DNA of 64,000 bases, taken from contig CALSML010000003.1 in assembly GCA_943787445.1 (NCBI GenBank), positions 40,256-104,255 on the forward strand. Direction: 5' to 3'. Positions 18,170-26,729 of this stretch are shown here, piece by piece. Below the pieces are notes generated by a model, which was not told where the DNA came from, made no database searches, and saw nothing but the letters and a program-made list of their open reading frames with translations. The stretch comes from an uncultured Alphaproteobacteria bacterium. GTDB taxonomy: Bacteria; Pseudomonadota; Alphaproteobacteria; UBA6615. Positions within the stretch are counted from its first letter, which is position 1; each line of letters begins with the position of its first letter. The translations under genes were made by a program, and so were the position numbers.

Positions 18170-18663
18170 CTGCGGCGCGGTGCGATAGCCTGTTCTTCGA
18201 CGCGAATGCGCCAGACCAGCACAAGCGCATTGGCAATCCCGAACACAACGGACAGCTCCCAGACACCTGCAATCAATGGCACCACGATCAGTTCCGCTTC
18301 CACGATCAGATAGTTAGGGTGACGGACCAGACGAAACGGCCCACGTTTGACAAGGGGTTGCCCCGGTACCGTGATCACGCGGGTCGTCCAGTAACGGCCA
18401 AGCGATGTCAGCACCCAGACCCGGCCCAGTTGCAGCGCAATGAAGATCACCAGCAACACCGGATTGATGGTTGCTTCAGCAGGCACGAAGACAATCAGGC
18501 TGACCAGCCAGGCTGCATGAAGCGCTACGATCAAGGGGTAGTGGTTCGCCCCGTGTTCGACACCGCCATTGGCCAGAAGCCGTTTCGTGTTCACCCGGGC
18601 GATCATCAGTTCGATGAGCCGCTGCACCACAATGAGTGCGACAAGCAGATACCAGATGCTCAT
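18166..18663 (-). CDS. Isoprenylcysteine carboxyl methyltransferase (ICMT)-like membrane enzyme
   Basis: 165 aa with four or five hydrophobic helices. The ICMT/PEMT-type core RVWVLTSLGRYWTTRVITVP and RGPFRLVRHPNYLIVEAELI contains the conserved RHPNY cofactor motif. Its ATG overlaps the stop of the type III polyketide synthase (ATGA), so translation is coupled. In Bacillus subtilis the pair BpsA/BpsB has the same composition, with BpsB methylating the alkylpyrone made by BpsA. By analogy this enzyme probably O-methylates the PKS product, not a prenylated protein. Confidence 0.85.
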   Translation of the reverse strand: MSIWYLLVALIVVQRLIELMIARVNTKRLLANGGVEHGANHYPLIVALHAAWLVSLIVFVPAEATINPVLLVIFIALQLGRVWVLTSLGRYWTTRVITVPGQPLVKRGPFRLVRHPNYLIVEAELIVVPLIAGVWELSVVFGIANALVLVWRIRVEEQAIAPRRS

Positions 18664-19706
18664 GACGCCTCCAGCAGTGCGAAAGTCGCCGTAAAACCGG
18701 GCCCAAGTGCCGACATCAACCAGTGCCCCGGTGTCCCGTCCTTCATGGTCTCCGCGAGCACGAACATGGCCGTCGCCGCGGACATATTACCGTTCTGGCG
18801 TAACACCTCACGGGCGGTCGTCAGCTCGCCTGGCGGCAATTCGTAGAGTTCCTCGAGGGCATCGAGGACTTTGGCGCCGCCCGGATGGCAGGCATGTCGC
18901 GCGATATCTCCCACGGTCAGGCCCTGATTAGACAGAAACGCCTTGGCGGGTGCCCCCAGCTGAGAGCGGACCAGATGCGGGATGTCCCGCGAAAACAGAA
19001 CCCTCAGCCCGTCATCACCGATCTCCCAACCCATCACATCAAGGGAATCGTTCCAGGTGTGCTCCCCCCAGGCCTTAACCGCCGGCCCTTCGAACCCGCA
19101 GCCCAGCAAAGCGCCCGCGGCCCCATCCCCGAACAGAGCGGTGGCAATGATGTTGCTCTTGGAAATGTCATTTACCCGGAACGTCAATCCGCAAAGCTCA
19201 ACAACCAGAAACAGCACACAACTGTCCGGGCGCGTCATCGCGAGCTGTGCCGCGCGGGCCAGCCCCGTTACGCCGCCGCCGCAACCCAGTCCGAATATCG
19301 GCAGACGTTGCACATCCCGGCGGAACGGCAGGCGCTCGAGCAACAGAGCATCGAGGCTGGGCGTTGCCACCCCGGTCGTGGACACGACCACAAGTCCGTC
19401 CACATCTTTTGCCGTGATGCCGCACTCGGCGAAGAGCTTTTCCGTAACTTCCGCCAGCAGATCGACTGCATTCTCGATGAACAGGTCATTGCGTTCGGAA
19501 AACGGATGGGACTGCGCGTACCAGTCAATCGGCACGCAGGAATGACGCGTTTCGATCGCAGCATTGCGATAGGCGTCGGTGAAGCGATCAAAACCCGGAA
19601 TATCGGGCGCGAATATTTCCCGCGATCGCTCGATCACCTCCGACTGTTCGAGAACATGCGGGGGACAGGCTGTGGCCACTGCGGCGATACGAGCTTGAGG
19701 CAACAT
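18660..19706 (-). CDS. Type III polyketide synthase (chalcone synthase-like)
   Basis: 348 aa, a complete thiolase-fold enzyme. The catalytic cysteine is in IFGLGCGGGVTGLARA (near residue 150), the histidine in ARHACHPGGAKVLDALEELY, and the asparagine in REVLRQNGNMSAATAMFVLA. Bacterial members condense a fatty acyl starter with malonyl units to alkylpyrones or alkylresorcinols. The order on the minus strand is DMT transporter, PKS, ICMT-like methyltransferase, with gaps of 8 bp and an overlap. The chain length of the product cannot be predicted from sequence reading alone. Confidence 0.92.
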   Translation of the reverse strand: MLPQARIAAVATACPPHVLEQSEVIERSREIFAPDIPGFDRFTDAYRNAAIETRHSCVPIDWYAQSHPFSERNDLFIENAVDLLAEVTEKLFAECGITAKDVDGLVVVSTTGVATPSLDALLLERLPFRRDVQRLPIFGLGCGGGVTGLARAAQLAMTRPDSCVLFLVVELCGLTFRVNDISKSNIIATALFGDGAAGALLGCGFEGPAVKAWGEHTWNDSLDVMGWEIGDDGLRVLFSRDIPHLVRSQLGAPAKAFLSNQGLTVGDIARHACHPGGAKVLDALEELYELPPGELTTAREVLRQNGNMSAATAMFVLAETMKDGTPGHWLMSALGPGFTATFALLEAS

Positions 19707-19714
19707 AAATCTTC

Positions 19715-20632
19715 CTAACTTGTAGCAGCGGCGGCGGTTGCCCGCGCAAGCTTACGCTCGCGCAAGGCAACATAAGTCGCGCTGGCAAAAATCATGAAAC
19801 CACCCACCCACGTAAATAGATCGGGAAACTCGCCAAACAACAAAAAACCGAACCCGGCAGCCCAGATCAGCTTAAAGAAATCCATTGGCATCACCACACC
19901 GGCATCCCCCACCCGCAAGGCCTGAGTCAGGGTCAGATGCCCCGTGGTTCCCATCACGCCCATCACCAGCAAGATCGCGTATTGTTCGGGCGTCGGCCAG
20001 GTCCACACGAACAAGGCCGGGATCAGCGACAGCGGTGTCATGAACAGAACCATGTAGACGACAATGGTCGGTGTGGCATCCCGGCGTCCCAGCGTCTTTA
20101 TCACGATCAGGATTACTCCCCAGATCGCAGAAGAAGCGAGAACGAGAAGCGGGCCAGTTCCGACCTCGATAATTCCCGGGCGGATGATAACCAGAGCGCC
20201 GGCAAACCCTACGAACAAGGCCGCCCAGCGACGCCAACGGACTGTCTCACCCAGCACCAGAATGGCCAGCACCGTGGCAAAGAGAGGTGCTGTGAAGGCC
20301 AGCGAATTCGCGACCGCGAGCTGGGTTGTCGTAAGACCGAGAAAGAACATCATCATCGCGGTCACATGGCCGAAGGAACGTATGACATGCCCCTTGATCT
20401 GACCGGTACTTAGAATGCCGCGACCGTATTTCAGAAACAGAATCGCCACGACCGGCGCTCCAAAGGCTGTCCGAAAGAACCCGATTTCGAAGGCATGCAG
20501 CCCCTGTGCAGCCAGATGCTTGATCATCGTGTGCATGCTCACGATGAAGACCGTGGTGACCAGCATCCACGCCATACCTTCGAGGTTCGGGGTCAACCAT
20601 ACTGGCCGGCGAATACCAATTGTGCTCAACAC
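19715..20632 (-). CDS. DMT superfamily (EamA) permease, first gene of the PKS operon
   Basis: 305 aa with about ten hydrophobic segments in two EamA repeats (for example WMLVTTVFIVSMHTMIKHLA and FGFLLFGEFPDLFTWVGGFM). The ORF track extends it to 478 aa, but similarity starts near LSTIGIRRPVWL. A GTG at 20632 with GGAG five bases upstream is the likely start, and the extension overlaps the divergent gene at 20723. Only 8 bp separate its stop from the PKS start. Export of the PKS product is a reasonable but untested guess. Confidence 0.8.
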   Translation of the reverse strand: MLSTIGIRRPVWLTPNLEGMAWMLVTTVFIVSMHTMIKHLAAQGLHAFEIGFFRTAFGAPVVAILFLKYGRGILSTGQIKGHVIRSFGHVTAMMMFFLGLTTTQLAVANSLAFTAPLFATVLAILVLGETVRWRRWAALFVGFAGALVIIRPGIIEVGTGPLLVLASSAIWGVILIVIKTLGRRDATPTIVVYMVLFMTPLSLIPALFVWTWPTPEQYAILLVMGVMGTTGHLTLTQALRVGDAGVVMPMDFFKLIWAAGFGFLLFGEFPDLFTWVGGFMIFASATYVALRERKLARATAAAATS

Positions 20633-20722
20633 GTGAACTCCGGCCGGGCATCGGTTGTGCGACCACTTTGAATGCCGCAGAATGCCTGCAAGATTGATGA
20701 CAATTCTCAGGAGAGATGAACG

Positions 20723-21043
20723 ATGATTACGGCACTTGTACAGTTCAAAGTCAAAGTCGGCACCACCCGCGAGGAAGTCTTCACCAACATGCAGAATGTT
20801 GCACCGAAGTTCGAGGGCATGCCGGGCCTGATCCGGAAGAATTTCGTCTTCGACCGCGACCGTGGTGTCGGCGGTGGTGTCTACACCTGGGAAAATCGTG
20901 AGGCCGCCGAAAAGGTCTATGTCGAAGGTGGCCCCTGGCGCACGGCCATCAACACCCTCTACGGCGTTGACCCGGATATCACGATCTTCGAAACACCGGT
21001 GATCGTTGACAACGAACAGGGTGAAATCAAGAAAGCCAGTTAA
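20723..21043 (+). CDS. YdhR-like putative monooxygenase
   Basis: 106 aa of the dimeric alpha+beta barrel fold (ydhR family). Features are MITALVQFKVKVGTTREEVF, GLIRKNFVFDRDRGVGGGVY and WENREAAEKVYVEGGPWRTA. The ATG follows GGAGAGATG-type spacing. Related proteins are cofactor-free oxygenases or aromatic-binding proteins; the substrate is unknown. It is divergent from the PKS operon and 30 bp upstream of an MDR reductase on the same strand, so the two likely form an operon. Confidence 0.8.
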   Translation: MITALVQFKVKVGTTREEVFTNMQNVAPKFEGMPGLIRKNFVFDRDRGVGGGVYTWENREAAEKVYVEGGPWRTAINTLYGVDPDITIFETPVIVDNEQGEIKKAS

Positions 21044-21073
21044 TCGGCCCAGACCCAGACAAAGCGCACCGAC

Positions 21074-22072
21074 ATGAAAAAAGCAGTTCAGTTCTCCCGC
21101 ACCGGAGTCCCGTCCGAGGTCGTCGAACTCATCGACATGGAAACCGCCCACGTTGGCGATGACGACGCATTGATCGATATCGAAGCGGCGGCCATCAATC
21201 CCTCACATCTGCTGACTCTGTCGGGTGTCTACGGTGTCCAGCCGGAACTGCCCGCGGTCCCGGGCGCCGAGGGCATCGGCATCATCGGGGCGGTCGGCAA
21301 GAATGTGACCAACGTCAAGGTCGGGGATCGAGTGATGATCCCGCCCTATACCGGGACGTGGCGGCAACAGGCCGTGGTCAAAGCCTCCGACATTGCTGTG
21401 ATGTTCCCCAGTGACGGTGATCCGATCCAGATGGCCATGATCATGGCCAATCCGCCAACCGCCTGGCTGCTGCTCAGGACGGTTGTCAATCTGCAGCCCG
21501 GTGACTGGGTTATCCAGAACGCCGGCAATTCGGCTGTCGGCCAGTACGTCATGCAACTGGCCGGGATTTATGGCTTCAAGACTGTAAATGTGGTGCGCCG
21601 CGAGGGTCTGGACGACTTCATCACCAAGGCCGGGGGCGATATCTGTGCCGTGGATGGCCCCGATCTGGGTGAACGGGTCAAAGCCGCCACGGGCGGGGCA
21701 GACATCAAGCTTGCGATTGATGCCGTTGCAGGCGAATCGACCCAGCATCTCGCCGATTGTCTTGCCGATGGCGGGACCATTGCTAATTACGGGCTGCTGT
21801 CGAAGAAACCGGCCCAGCTATGGCCCGACGACATCATCTTCCGGGAAATCACCCTAACCGGCGTCTGGCTGACCCTCTGGCTACGCAAATATTCAACGCC
21901 CGAAGAACGCCTCACGGTCTACAACGAACTCGCCGGCTATATTGCCGAAGGCCGGATGCATGCCGAGGTCGAAGCCACCTACCCGCTTTCGAAAATCAAG
22001 GACGCCGTTGCCCATGCCATGCAGGGTGAGCGCAGTGGCAAGATCGTACTCCTGCCCAATTCCGAAAGCTGA
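21074..22072 (+). CDS. MDR family 2-enoyl thioester reductase-like (MECR/ETR) oxidoreductase
   Basis: 332 aa, starting MKKAVQFSRTGVPSEVVE. INPSHLLTLSGVYGVQPELP and the long insertion WVIQNAGNSAVGQYVMQLAG followed by VNVVRREG are typical of mitochondrial-type enoyl thioester reductases and related NADPH:quinone reductases. Zinc ligands are absent. It is cotranscribed with the YdhR-like gene. The actual acceptor (enoyl thioester, quinone or other enone) is open. A truncated DM13 fragment begins immediately after its stop. Confidence 0.85.
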   Translation: MKKAVQFSRTGVPSEVVELIDMETAHVGDDDALIDIEAAAINPSHLLTLSGVYGVQPELPAVPGAEGIGIIGAVGKNVTNVKVGDRVMIPPYTGTWRQQAVVKASDIAVMFPSDGDPIQMAMIMANPPTAWLLLRTVVNLQPGDWVIQNAGNSAVGQYVMQLAGIYGFKTVNVVRREGLDDFITKAGGDICAVDGPDLGERVKAATGGADIKLAIDAVAGESTQHLADCLADGGTIANYGLLSKKPAQLWPDDIIFREITLTGVWLTLWLRKYSTPEERLTVYNELAGYIAEGRMHAEVEATYPLSKIKDAVAHAMQGERSGKIVLLPNSES

Positions 22073-22074
22073 GA

Positions 22075-22407
22075 TGCGGCACCTTTTGGGAAGGAGACCC
22101 GGCCCATCCTGCTTCTGGAGAGGTTGAAATTCTCCAGACGGCTAATGATCAATACATCCTTCGATTGGCCAATTTATCGACCCGGCCCAGCCCGGATCTA
22201 TTCGTGTACCTCGTCGCAGACCCGGATCCGCTCTTCCCGGAAGATGTGACCGGAAACTTCAGGTCGATCGGAAAGCTCAAAGGAAATCTTGGCGATCAGA
22301 ACTACATCCTCCCGCAGGATGTCGACCTGTCCCAATGGGGAAGCGTCGTTGTCTGGTATCTGCTCTACAGCGTGCAGTTCGCTGTCTCGACAATCGAGAG
22401 CCCCTAA
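22075..22407 (+). pseudogene. 5'-truncated DM13 domain gene
   Basis: The frame ending at 22407 can be read back to the stop of the preceding gene: CGTFWEGDPAHPASGEVEIL, then SPDLFVYLVADPD, SIGKLKGNLGDQNYILPQDV and SVVVWYLLYSVQFAVSTIES. This is an almost complete DM13 domain, a secreted putative electron-transfer module. There is no start codon, ribosome binding site or signal peptide for it. The ORF track starts it at an internal TTG at 22165. The missing leader indicates truncation, so this is a remnant unless translation is coupled in some unusual way. Confidence 0.7.
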
Positions 22408-22688
22408 CCTTCCATGGCGCGGTCAATGGGCGCGATCAGTCGGTTGAACACGACAGCGATCCAGCCCATGGGGCGTGACCAGTTCAGCTTCGTGAATAGC
22501 AGCAGAAACGGCAGCATCGTTAGCGCTGCACAGACGAGTTTCAGCGTGTTGCTCAGTTCAAGTTGGGCAGGCCACCAGAGACCGAACTGCAACACGGCGT
22601 AGACGCTCAATCCTACAAAAGCGGCCACAAGCAGCGCGAAGACGGTCATCACGACCGCCCGCGCCGCCCGCAGCATGGCTATGCGCAT
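22404..22688 (-). CDS. Small hypothetical membrane protein
   Basis: 94 aa from the ATG at 22688 (MRIAMLRAARAVVMTVFALL); the track's extra two codons begin with TTG. Two hydrophobic helices are visible: VVMTVFALLVAAFVGLSVYA and LVCAALTMLPFLLLFTKLN. An amphipathic end (IAVVFNRLIAPIDRAMEG) follows. It starts 13 nt after the stop of the SDR gene and AGGG lies upstream, so the two are likely cotranscribed. I do not recognise the family. Confidence 0.6.
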   Translation of the reverse strand: MRIAMLRAARAVVMTVFALLVAAFVGLSVYAVLQFGLWWPAQLELSNTLKLVCAALTMLPFLLLFTKLNWSRPMGWIAVVFNRLIAPIDRAMEG

Positions 22689-22700
22689 GAGCAAAGGGCC

Positions 22701-23402
22701 CTAGAATTTCTCAACCCAGGGGCGCAGTTCGATTTCCCAGCTCCAGGCACTGCGGTGCTGACCATGCACGTGAAGGTAGGATTCCGCGATCGCATCGGCA
22801 TCCAGCATGCCATCATCGCCGCGTGAGGCAGCACGCTCATCGCCCGATTTCTTTTGTATTCCGCCATCAATCACGAAATGGCCGATATGAATGTTCTGCG
22901 GATGCAGTTCGCGCGCCATGGACTGGGCAAGGCCACGCAGACCGAATTTGCCGATCGCGAAGGAGGACGAGTTGGGATAACCCTTCACGCTGGCCGAAGC
23001 TCCGGTAAACAAGATCGACCCGCTGCCCCGTTCAAGCATCAGTTCGGCCGCCTTCTGCGCCACTACAAATCCGCCATAACAGGTGATCAGGACCGCATTC
23101 TTGACTGCTTTCCGGTCCAGTTCGGTGATCGGGCCGCGCGCACGGGCGCTGGGGTTGTACACAACAAGGTTGGGAACACCCTTTTCGGAAAAGACAGCGT
23201 CATACATGGCATCGACAGAGTCCTCATCAATGACATCACAGGCATAGGCACTCGCACCCGTTTCCGCGCAAAGGTCGCCAAGCTTATCGGGATCTCGGGC
23301 GGCAAGAGCGACATCCATACCCTGCTTGGCACAAAGCCGCGCCAAAGACGCGCTGAGACCCTCACCCGCACCTACAATCAGTGCCACTTCCTTGTCAGCC
23401 AT
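22701..23402 (-). CDS. SDR family protein with Phe in place of the catalytic Tyr
   Basis: 233 aa Rossmann-fold protein. The cofactor loop is VGAGEGLSASLARLCAKQGM, a shifted NAG-like position is VVYNPSARARGP, and LFTGASASVKGYPNSSSFAI carries the Ser region. The residue expected to be the catalytic Tyr is Phe (SSFAIGK), while the Lys is kept. This FAxxKF pattern is, to my knowledge, a trait of a widespread SDR subgroup rather than a local mutation. Redox activity is therefore doubtful or uses another mechanism. A small membrane protein gene follows closely. Confidence 0.8.
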   Translation of the reverse strand: MADKEVALIVGAGEGLSASLARLCAKQGMDVALAARDPDKLGDLCAETGASAYACDVIDEDSVDAMYDAVFSEKGVPNLVVYNPSARARGPITELDRKAVKNAVLITCYGGFVVAQKAAELMLERGSGSILFTGASASVKGYPNSSSFAIGKFGLRGLAQSMARELHPQNIHIGHFVIDGGIQKKSGDERAASRGDDGMLDADAIAESYLHVHGQHRSAWSWEIELRPWVEKF

Positions 23403-23556
23403 TCATTTGCTCCCTATCTTCAGTCTATCAGCGGATTATCGTTCATCATCACGAACATAGTCTCATTGCCTGACGATTGATCACGCTCGCTGTCACAAGA
23501 GTTTCGCCAATCTGTCGCTTGCCAACTGTTCAGACCCCTTCGCCAAAGTTGCACTC

Positions 23557-24990
23557 ATGTCCGATACCACAGTTTCCACCAGTTTTCTTAGTCGCACCCG
23601 GGGTTTGCTGCGGCGCGCGCTGCGCGATGTCGTCGACGGCGCCGCAAGCCTGACCTCCCGCGGGAGTCTGGATATCAGCCCGGACTTACCCGATGATGAT
23701 CTGGCGCGCCTACAACAGCAGATCGATGCAAGCCTGTCGGGCCGTGGCGGTGAAGCCTCCGCCCGCTCGAATGCTTCGGATCTCGCGCGCTGCTACCTTG
23801 ATCTGAATGCCGAAGGTCGCTTGCGGTTCATGCAGCTTCTAAACGATGAATACGGCATCGAACCCGCCCATTTGAATACGACCATGGATGCTGTTCGGGA
23901 GACGTCGGATGATCCCGCAGCCTATGCCAAAGCGATCACGGCACTACGGGGACAGCTCGAATCTCCAAGAATGAAATTATTTCGTCAGTTCAATGGTTTG
24001 GAGCATGGTATTAAGTTTCTTGTTGATCTTCGGGCGGACCTCATCGGACTGCTGCGGGACAACCCGGAACTGCGCCCGCTCGATGCCGATTTGAAGTATC
24101 TGCTGTCCACATGGTTCGACGCTGGTTTCCTGGTCCTGCACCGCATCACCTGGGCGGCCCCGGCAGATTTGCTGGAAAAACTGATCGCCTACGAGGCCGT
24201 GCACGAAATCCGATCCTGGAACGATATGAAGAACCGGCTTGAATCCGACCGCCGATTTTTTGCCTTCTTCCATCCCTCCATGCCCGATGAACCCCTGATT
24301 TTCGTTGAAGTCGCACTTGTGAACGGGATTGCGCGGAATGTTCAGACCCTTCTGGATGAAAGTGCCCCCATCAAGGACCCGGAAGAGGCCGACACCGCGA
24401 TTTTCTACTCGATTTCCAACGCCCAGCGTGGCCTGTCCGGTGTGAGTTTCGGAGACTTCCTGATCAAACAGGTTGTCGAACGCCTCTCCGCACGTCTGCC
24501 TAACGTCAAGACCTTTGCAACCCTATCACCGATACCGGGGTTTCGGCGGTGGCTGGATGGCCGCATCGCTGAAGGTGCAGACCTGCTCAATCACGAGCAG
24601 GAAGATGCGTTGCGGGCCGTTGCCGGAGACATTCCCGAAGACGCTTTGGTTCTGCAATCCATTCTGGATCGGACCAACTGGCATCTGGATCCGGCCATTG
24701 CCGACACCATGGAGCCGATCATGACCCATCTGGTTGCGGGCTATCTGCTCTATCAGCGTCGTGAACCCACGGGAACGGCGCTGGATTCAGTCGCACATTT
24801 CCATCTCAGCAATGGCGCACGGGTCGAAAGCATCAACTGGCTAGGTGATATGTCGCCCAAGGGATTTGCCCAGTCAGCAGGGATGATGGTCAACTATCTC
24901 TATGACAAGACACTGATCGAGCAGAACCACGAGGCTTATGTCAGCGGCAGCGAGATTCCCGCATCCAGCGCCGTGCGCAACCTGCTCTAG
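23557..24990 (+). CDS. Malonyl-CoA decarboxylase
   Basis: 477 aa, full length. The N-terminal helical domain (LRFMQLLNDEYGIEPAHLNT) is followed by the GNAT-like catalytic domain with FYSISNAQRGLSGVSFGDFL and, near the end, SVAHFHLSNGARVESINWLG, which hold the catalytic serine and histidine. The enzyme converts malonyl-CoA to acetyl-CoA and CO2 and is cytosolic. No malonyl-CoA synthetase or malonate transporter gene is next to it, so a role in lowering malonyl-CoA is as likely as malonate use. A dienelactone hydrolase gene follows 26 bp later. Confidence 0.93.
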   Translation: MSDTTVSTSFLSRTRGLLRRALRDVVDGAASLTSRGSLDISPDLPDDDLARLQQQIDASLSGRGGEASARSNASDLARCYLDLNAEGRLRFMQLLNDEYGIEPAHLNTTMDAVRETSDDPAAYAKAITALRGQLESPRMKLFRQFNGLEHGIKFLVDLRADLIGLLRDNPELRPLDADLKYLLSTWFDAGFLVLHRITWAAPADLLEKLIAYEAVHEIRSWNDMKNRLESDRRFFAFFHPSMPDEPLIFVEVALVNGIARNVQTLLDESAPIKDPEEADTAIFYSISNAQRGLSGVSFGDFLIKQVVERLSARLPNVKTFATLSPIPGFRRWLDGRIAEGADLLNHEQEDALRAVAGDIPEDALVLQSILDRTNWHLDPAIADTMEPIMTHLVAGYLLYQRREPTGTALDSVAHFHLSNGARVESINWLGDMSPKGFAQSAGMMVNYLYDKTLIEQNHEAYVSGSEIPASSAVRNLL

Positions 24991-25016
24991 GCGTCCGCAA
25001 ACAGGACTACGAATCG

Positions 25017-25760
25017 ATGATTGAGGAAACAATAGACATCGCCACTAATGACGGGGCGATGGAAACCTTCATTTCTCGGCCCGAACGCGGTGATCCCTGC
25101 CCTCCGGTGCTGTTCCTGATGGATGCACCAGGCATCCGTGAAGAAATCCACGATATGGCGCGTCGCGTTGCGACCGCCGGATATTGCGTACTGGTCCCCA
25201 ATCTCTATTACCGGGCGGGTACCGATACGAAATTCGGGCCGGATGTCCTGGTCAAGGAGAGCGATGACTGGACCCGCATGCGCGCAATCCGTACGAAGAT
25301 GACCATTCCACCAGTGATGGACGACGTCGCCGCCATGATCGCGTTCCTTGACGCCCATCCGGAGATGGCGCGTCCGGGATCTGTGGGCGTACACGGCTAT
25401 TGCATGAGCGGACCCTATGCGCTGGCTGCCGCCGCACGGTTTCCCGACCGGGTTGCCGCCGCTGCGTCCTTCTACGGCACCTGGATTGTCTCGGATGCGG
25501 AAGAGAGCCCGCATCTCAATCTCGTGAAAATCAGGAGCGAAGCCTATATCAGCTGCGCAGAAATCGATGACCTGGCGCCGCTTCCCATGGTCGCAGAACT
25601 TCAGAAACTCTTCGATGAAGCCGGTACACGCGGGGAAATCGAGATTCACCCTGGTGTGCATCACGGCTTTGCCTTTCCGCAACGCGCGATCTATGACAAG
25701 CCAGCAGCCGAACGGCATTGGGAGCGGCTGTTTGCACTCTATCGACGGAACCTGACCTGA
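25017..25760 (+). CDS. Dienelactone hydrolase family protein
   Basis: 247 aa alpha/beta hydrolase. The nucleophile is the Cys in VGVHGYCMSGPYALAAAARF (G-x-C-x-G type). The acidic residue lies near ISCAEIDDLAPL, and the histidine is in IHPGVHHGFAFPQRAIYDK. DLH enzymes open dienelactones in chloroaromatic degradation, but the wider family acts on many small esters and lactones. It follows the malonyl-CoA decarboxylase gene closely and converges with the TauD gene. Confidence 0.88.
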   Translation: MIEETIDIATNDGAMETFISRPERGDPCPPVLFLMDAPGIREEIHDMARRVATAGYCVLVPNLYYRAGTDTKFGPDVLVKESDDWTRMRAIRTKMTIPPVMDDVAAMIAFLDAHPEMARPGSVGVHGYCMSGPYALAAAARFPDRVAAAASFYGTWIVSDAEESPHLNLVKIRSEAYISCAEIDDLAPLPMVAELQKLFDEAGTRGEIEIHPGVHHGFAFPQRAIYDKPAAERHWERLFALYRRNLT

Positions 25761-25763
25761 CGG

Positions 25764-26675
25764 TCAGCTCGGGCGATCACCCTTGATGGTAACGCGGTTG
25801 CCCTTGCGTTCGGCAGGCCAGTAATCCCAGAGCGCACGATGCATGGCACAACGATTGTCCCAGAAAGCCATGTCGTTCTGTTCCCAACGAAACCGAATCT
25901 GAAACTCAATCTTCTCTGCGTGCTCCAGCAACATCGCGAGCACGGCTGAACTCTCATCCGGTTCCAGTTCGGCAATCCCGGTTGTGAATGCACGATTGAC
26001 GTACAGCGCCTTTCGCCTGGTTTCTGGGTGCACCCGTGCGATGGGGTGGGTTGCGCTCGGATAAACTTTCCCCTCGTCTTCCATGCCACGGTCGGAGTAA
26101 CGACCACGATAGATATGCTCGCTCTCATGCTCGCCGTGCAAACCATCCAGCATTTCGCGCAGAGGCTCTGAAAGGGACTCCCAGGCCGCATAACTGTCGG
26201 CGAACATCGTATCCCCCCCACAGTCGGGCAGAATATGAATCTGCAGCATGGTGCCCAGAGGCGGTATCTCATCGCAGGACACATCCGAATGCCAGAATTC
26301 GCCATTTGCGATCTTTGATCCGGCATGGGCGTGAATTTCGAAAATTTCCGGAAACCCGTCTTTACCCGGCGCGGCGGGGTGGAAATGCAGTTCGCCGAAC
26401 ATCTTCGCGATCTCGATATGGGTACCCGGCGGAATGGGTGATTGTTCCTTGAAAAACAGCACCTGATTATCGAGGAATGCGTGATGGACCTCCTCGAACT
26501 GTGCCTCGCTCAATCCTTCAGCGAGGTCCAGCCCGCGAATCTCGGCACCGAGATTGGGCGCATAGGGTCGCACTTCGATATGCCGGTAGTTGCGCCTGGC
26601 GCGTTCGCGCACACGTTTGGTTCCGACATTCCCGTCGGGCGGCATTCCGGAACTTTTCGCATAAACATCCGCCAT
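25764..26675 (-). CDS. TauD/TfdA family Fe(II)/2-oxoglutarate dioxygenase
   Basis: 303 aa from the ATG at 26675, six bases after GAGGGG (the track start one codon earlier is TTG). The metal triad is visible as FWHSDVSCDEIPPLGTMLQI (His-x-Asp) and AMHRALWDYWPAERKGNRVT, which also holds the 2-oxoglutarate-binding Arg. ALYVNRAFTTGIAELEPDES matches the TauD substrate lid region. Members hydroxylate taurine, 2,4-D and other acids. No sulfonate transporter is nearby, so the substrate is open. The gene faces the molybdopterin oxidase in the same direction. Confidence 0.9.
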   Translation of the reverse strand: MADVYAKSSGMPPDGNVGTKRVRERARRNYRHIEVRPYAPNLGAEIRGLDLAEGLSEAQFEEVHHAFLDNQVLFFKEQSPIPPGTHIEIAKMFGELHFHPAAPGKDGFPEIFEIHAHAGSKIANGEFWHSDVSCDEIPPLGTMLQIHILPDCGGDTMFADSYAAWESLSEPLREMLDGLHGEHESEHIYRGRYSDRGMEDEGKVYPSATHPIARVHPETRRKALYVNRAFTTGIAELEPDESSAVLAMLLEHAEKIEFQIRFRWEQNDMAFWDNRCAMHRALWDYWPAERKGNRVTIKGDRPS

Positions 26676-26729
26676 CAAAGGCCCCTCATCTCCGATTGTA
26701 TGCCAGCCTATGTCGCATATCCGCAGGGC

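Noticed and set aside
20633-21151. N-terminal extension of the DMT permease ORF to 478 aa
   Set aside because: The extension has no membrane helices or homology, overlaps the YdhR-like and MDR genes on the other strand, and a GTG with GGAG at 20632 gives the normal family length.
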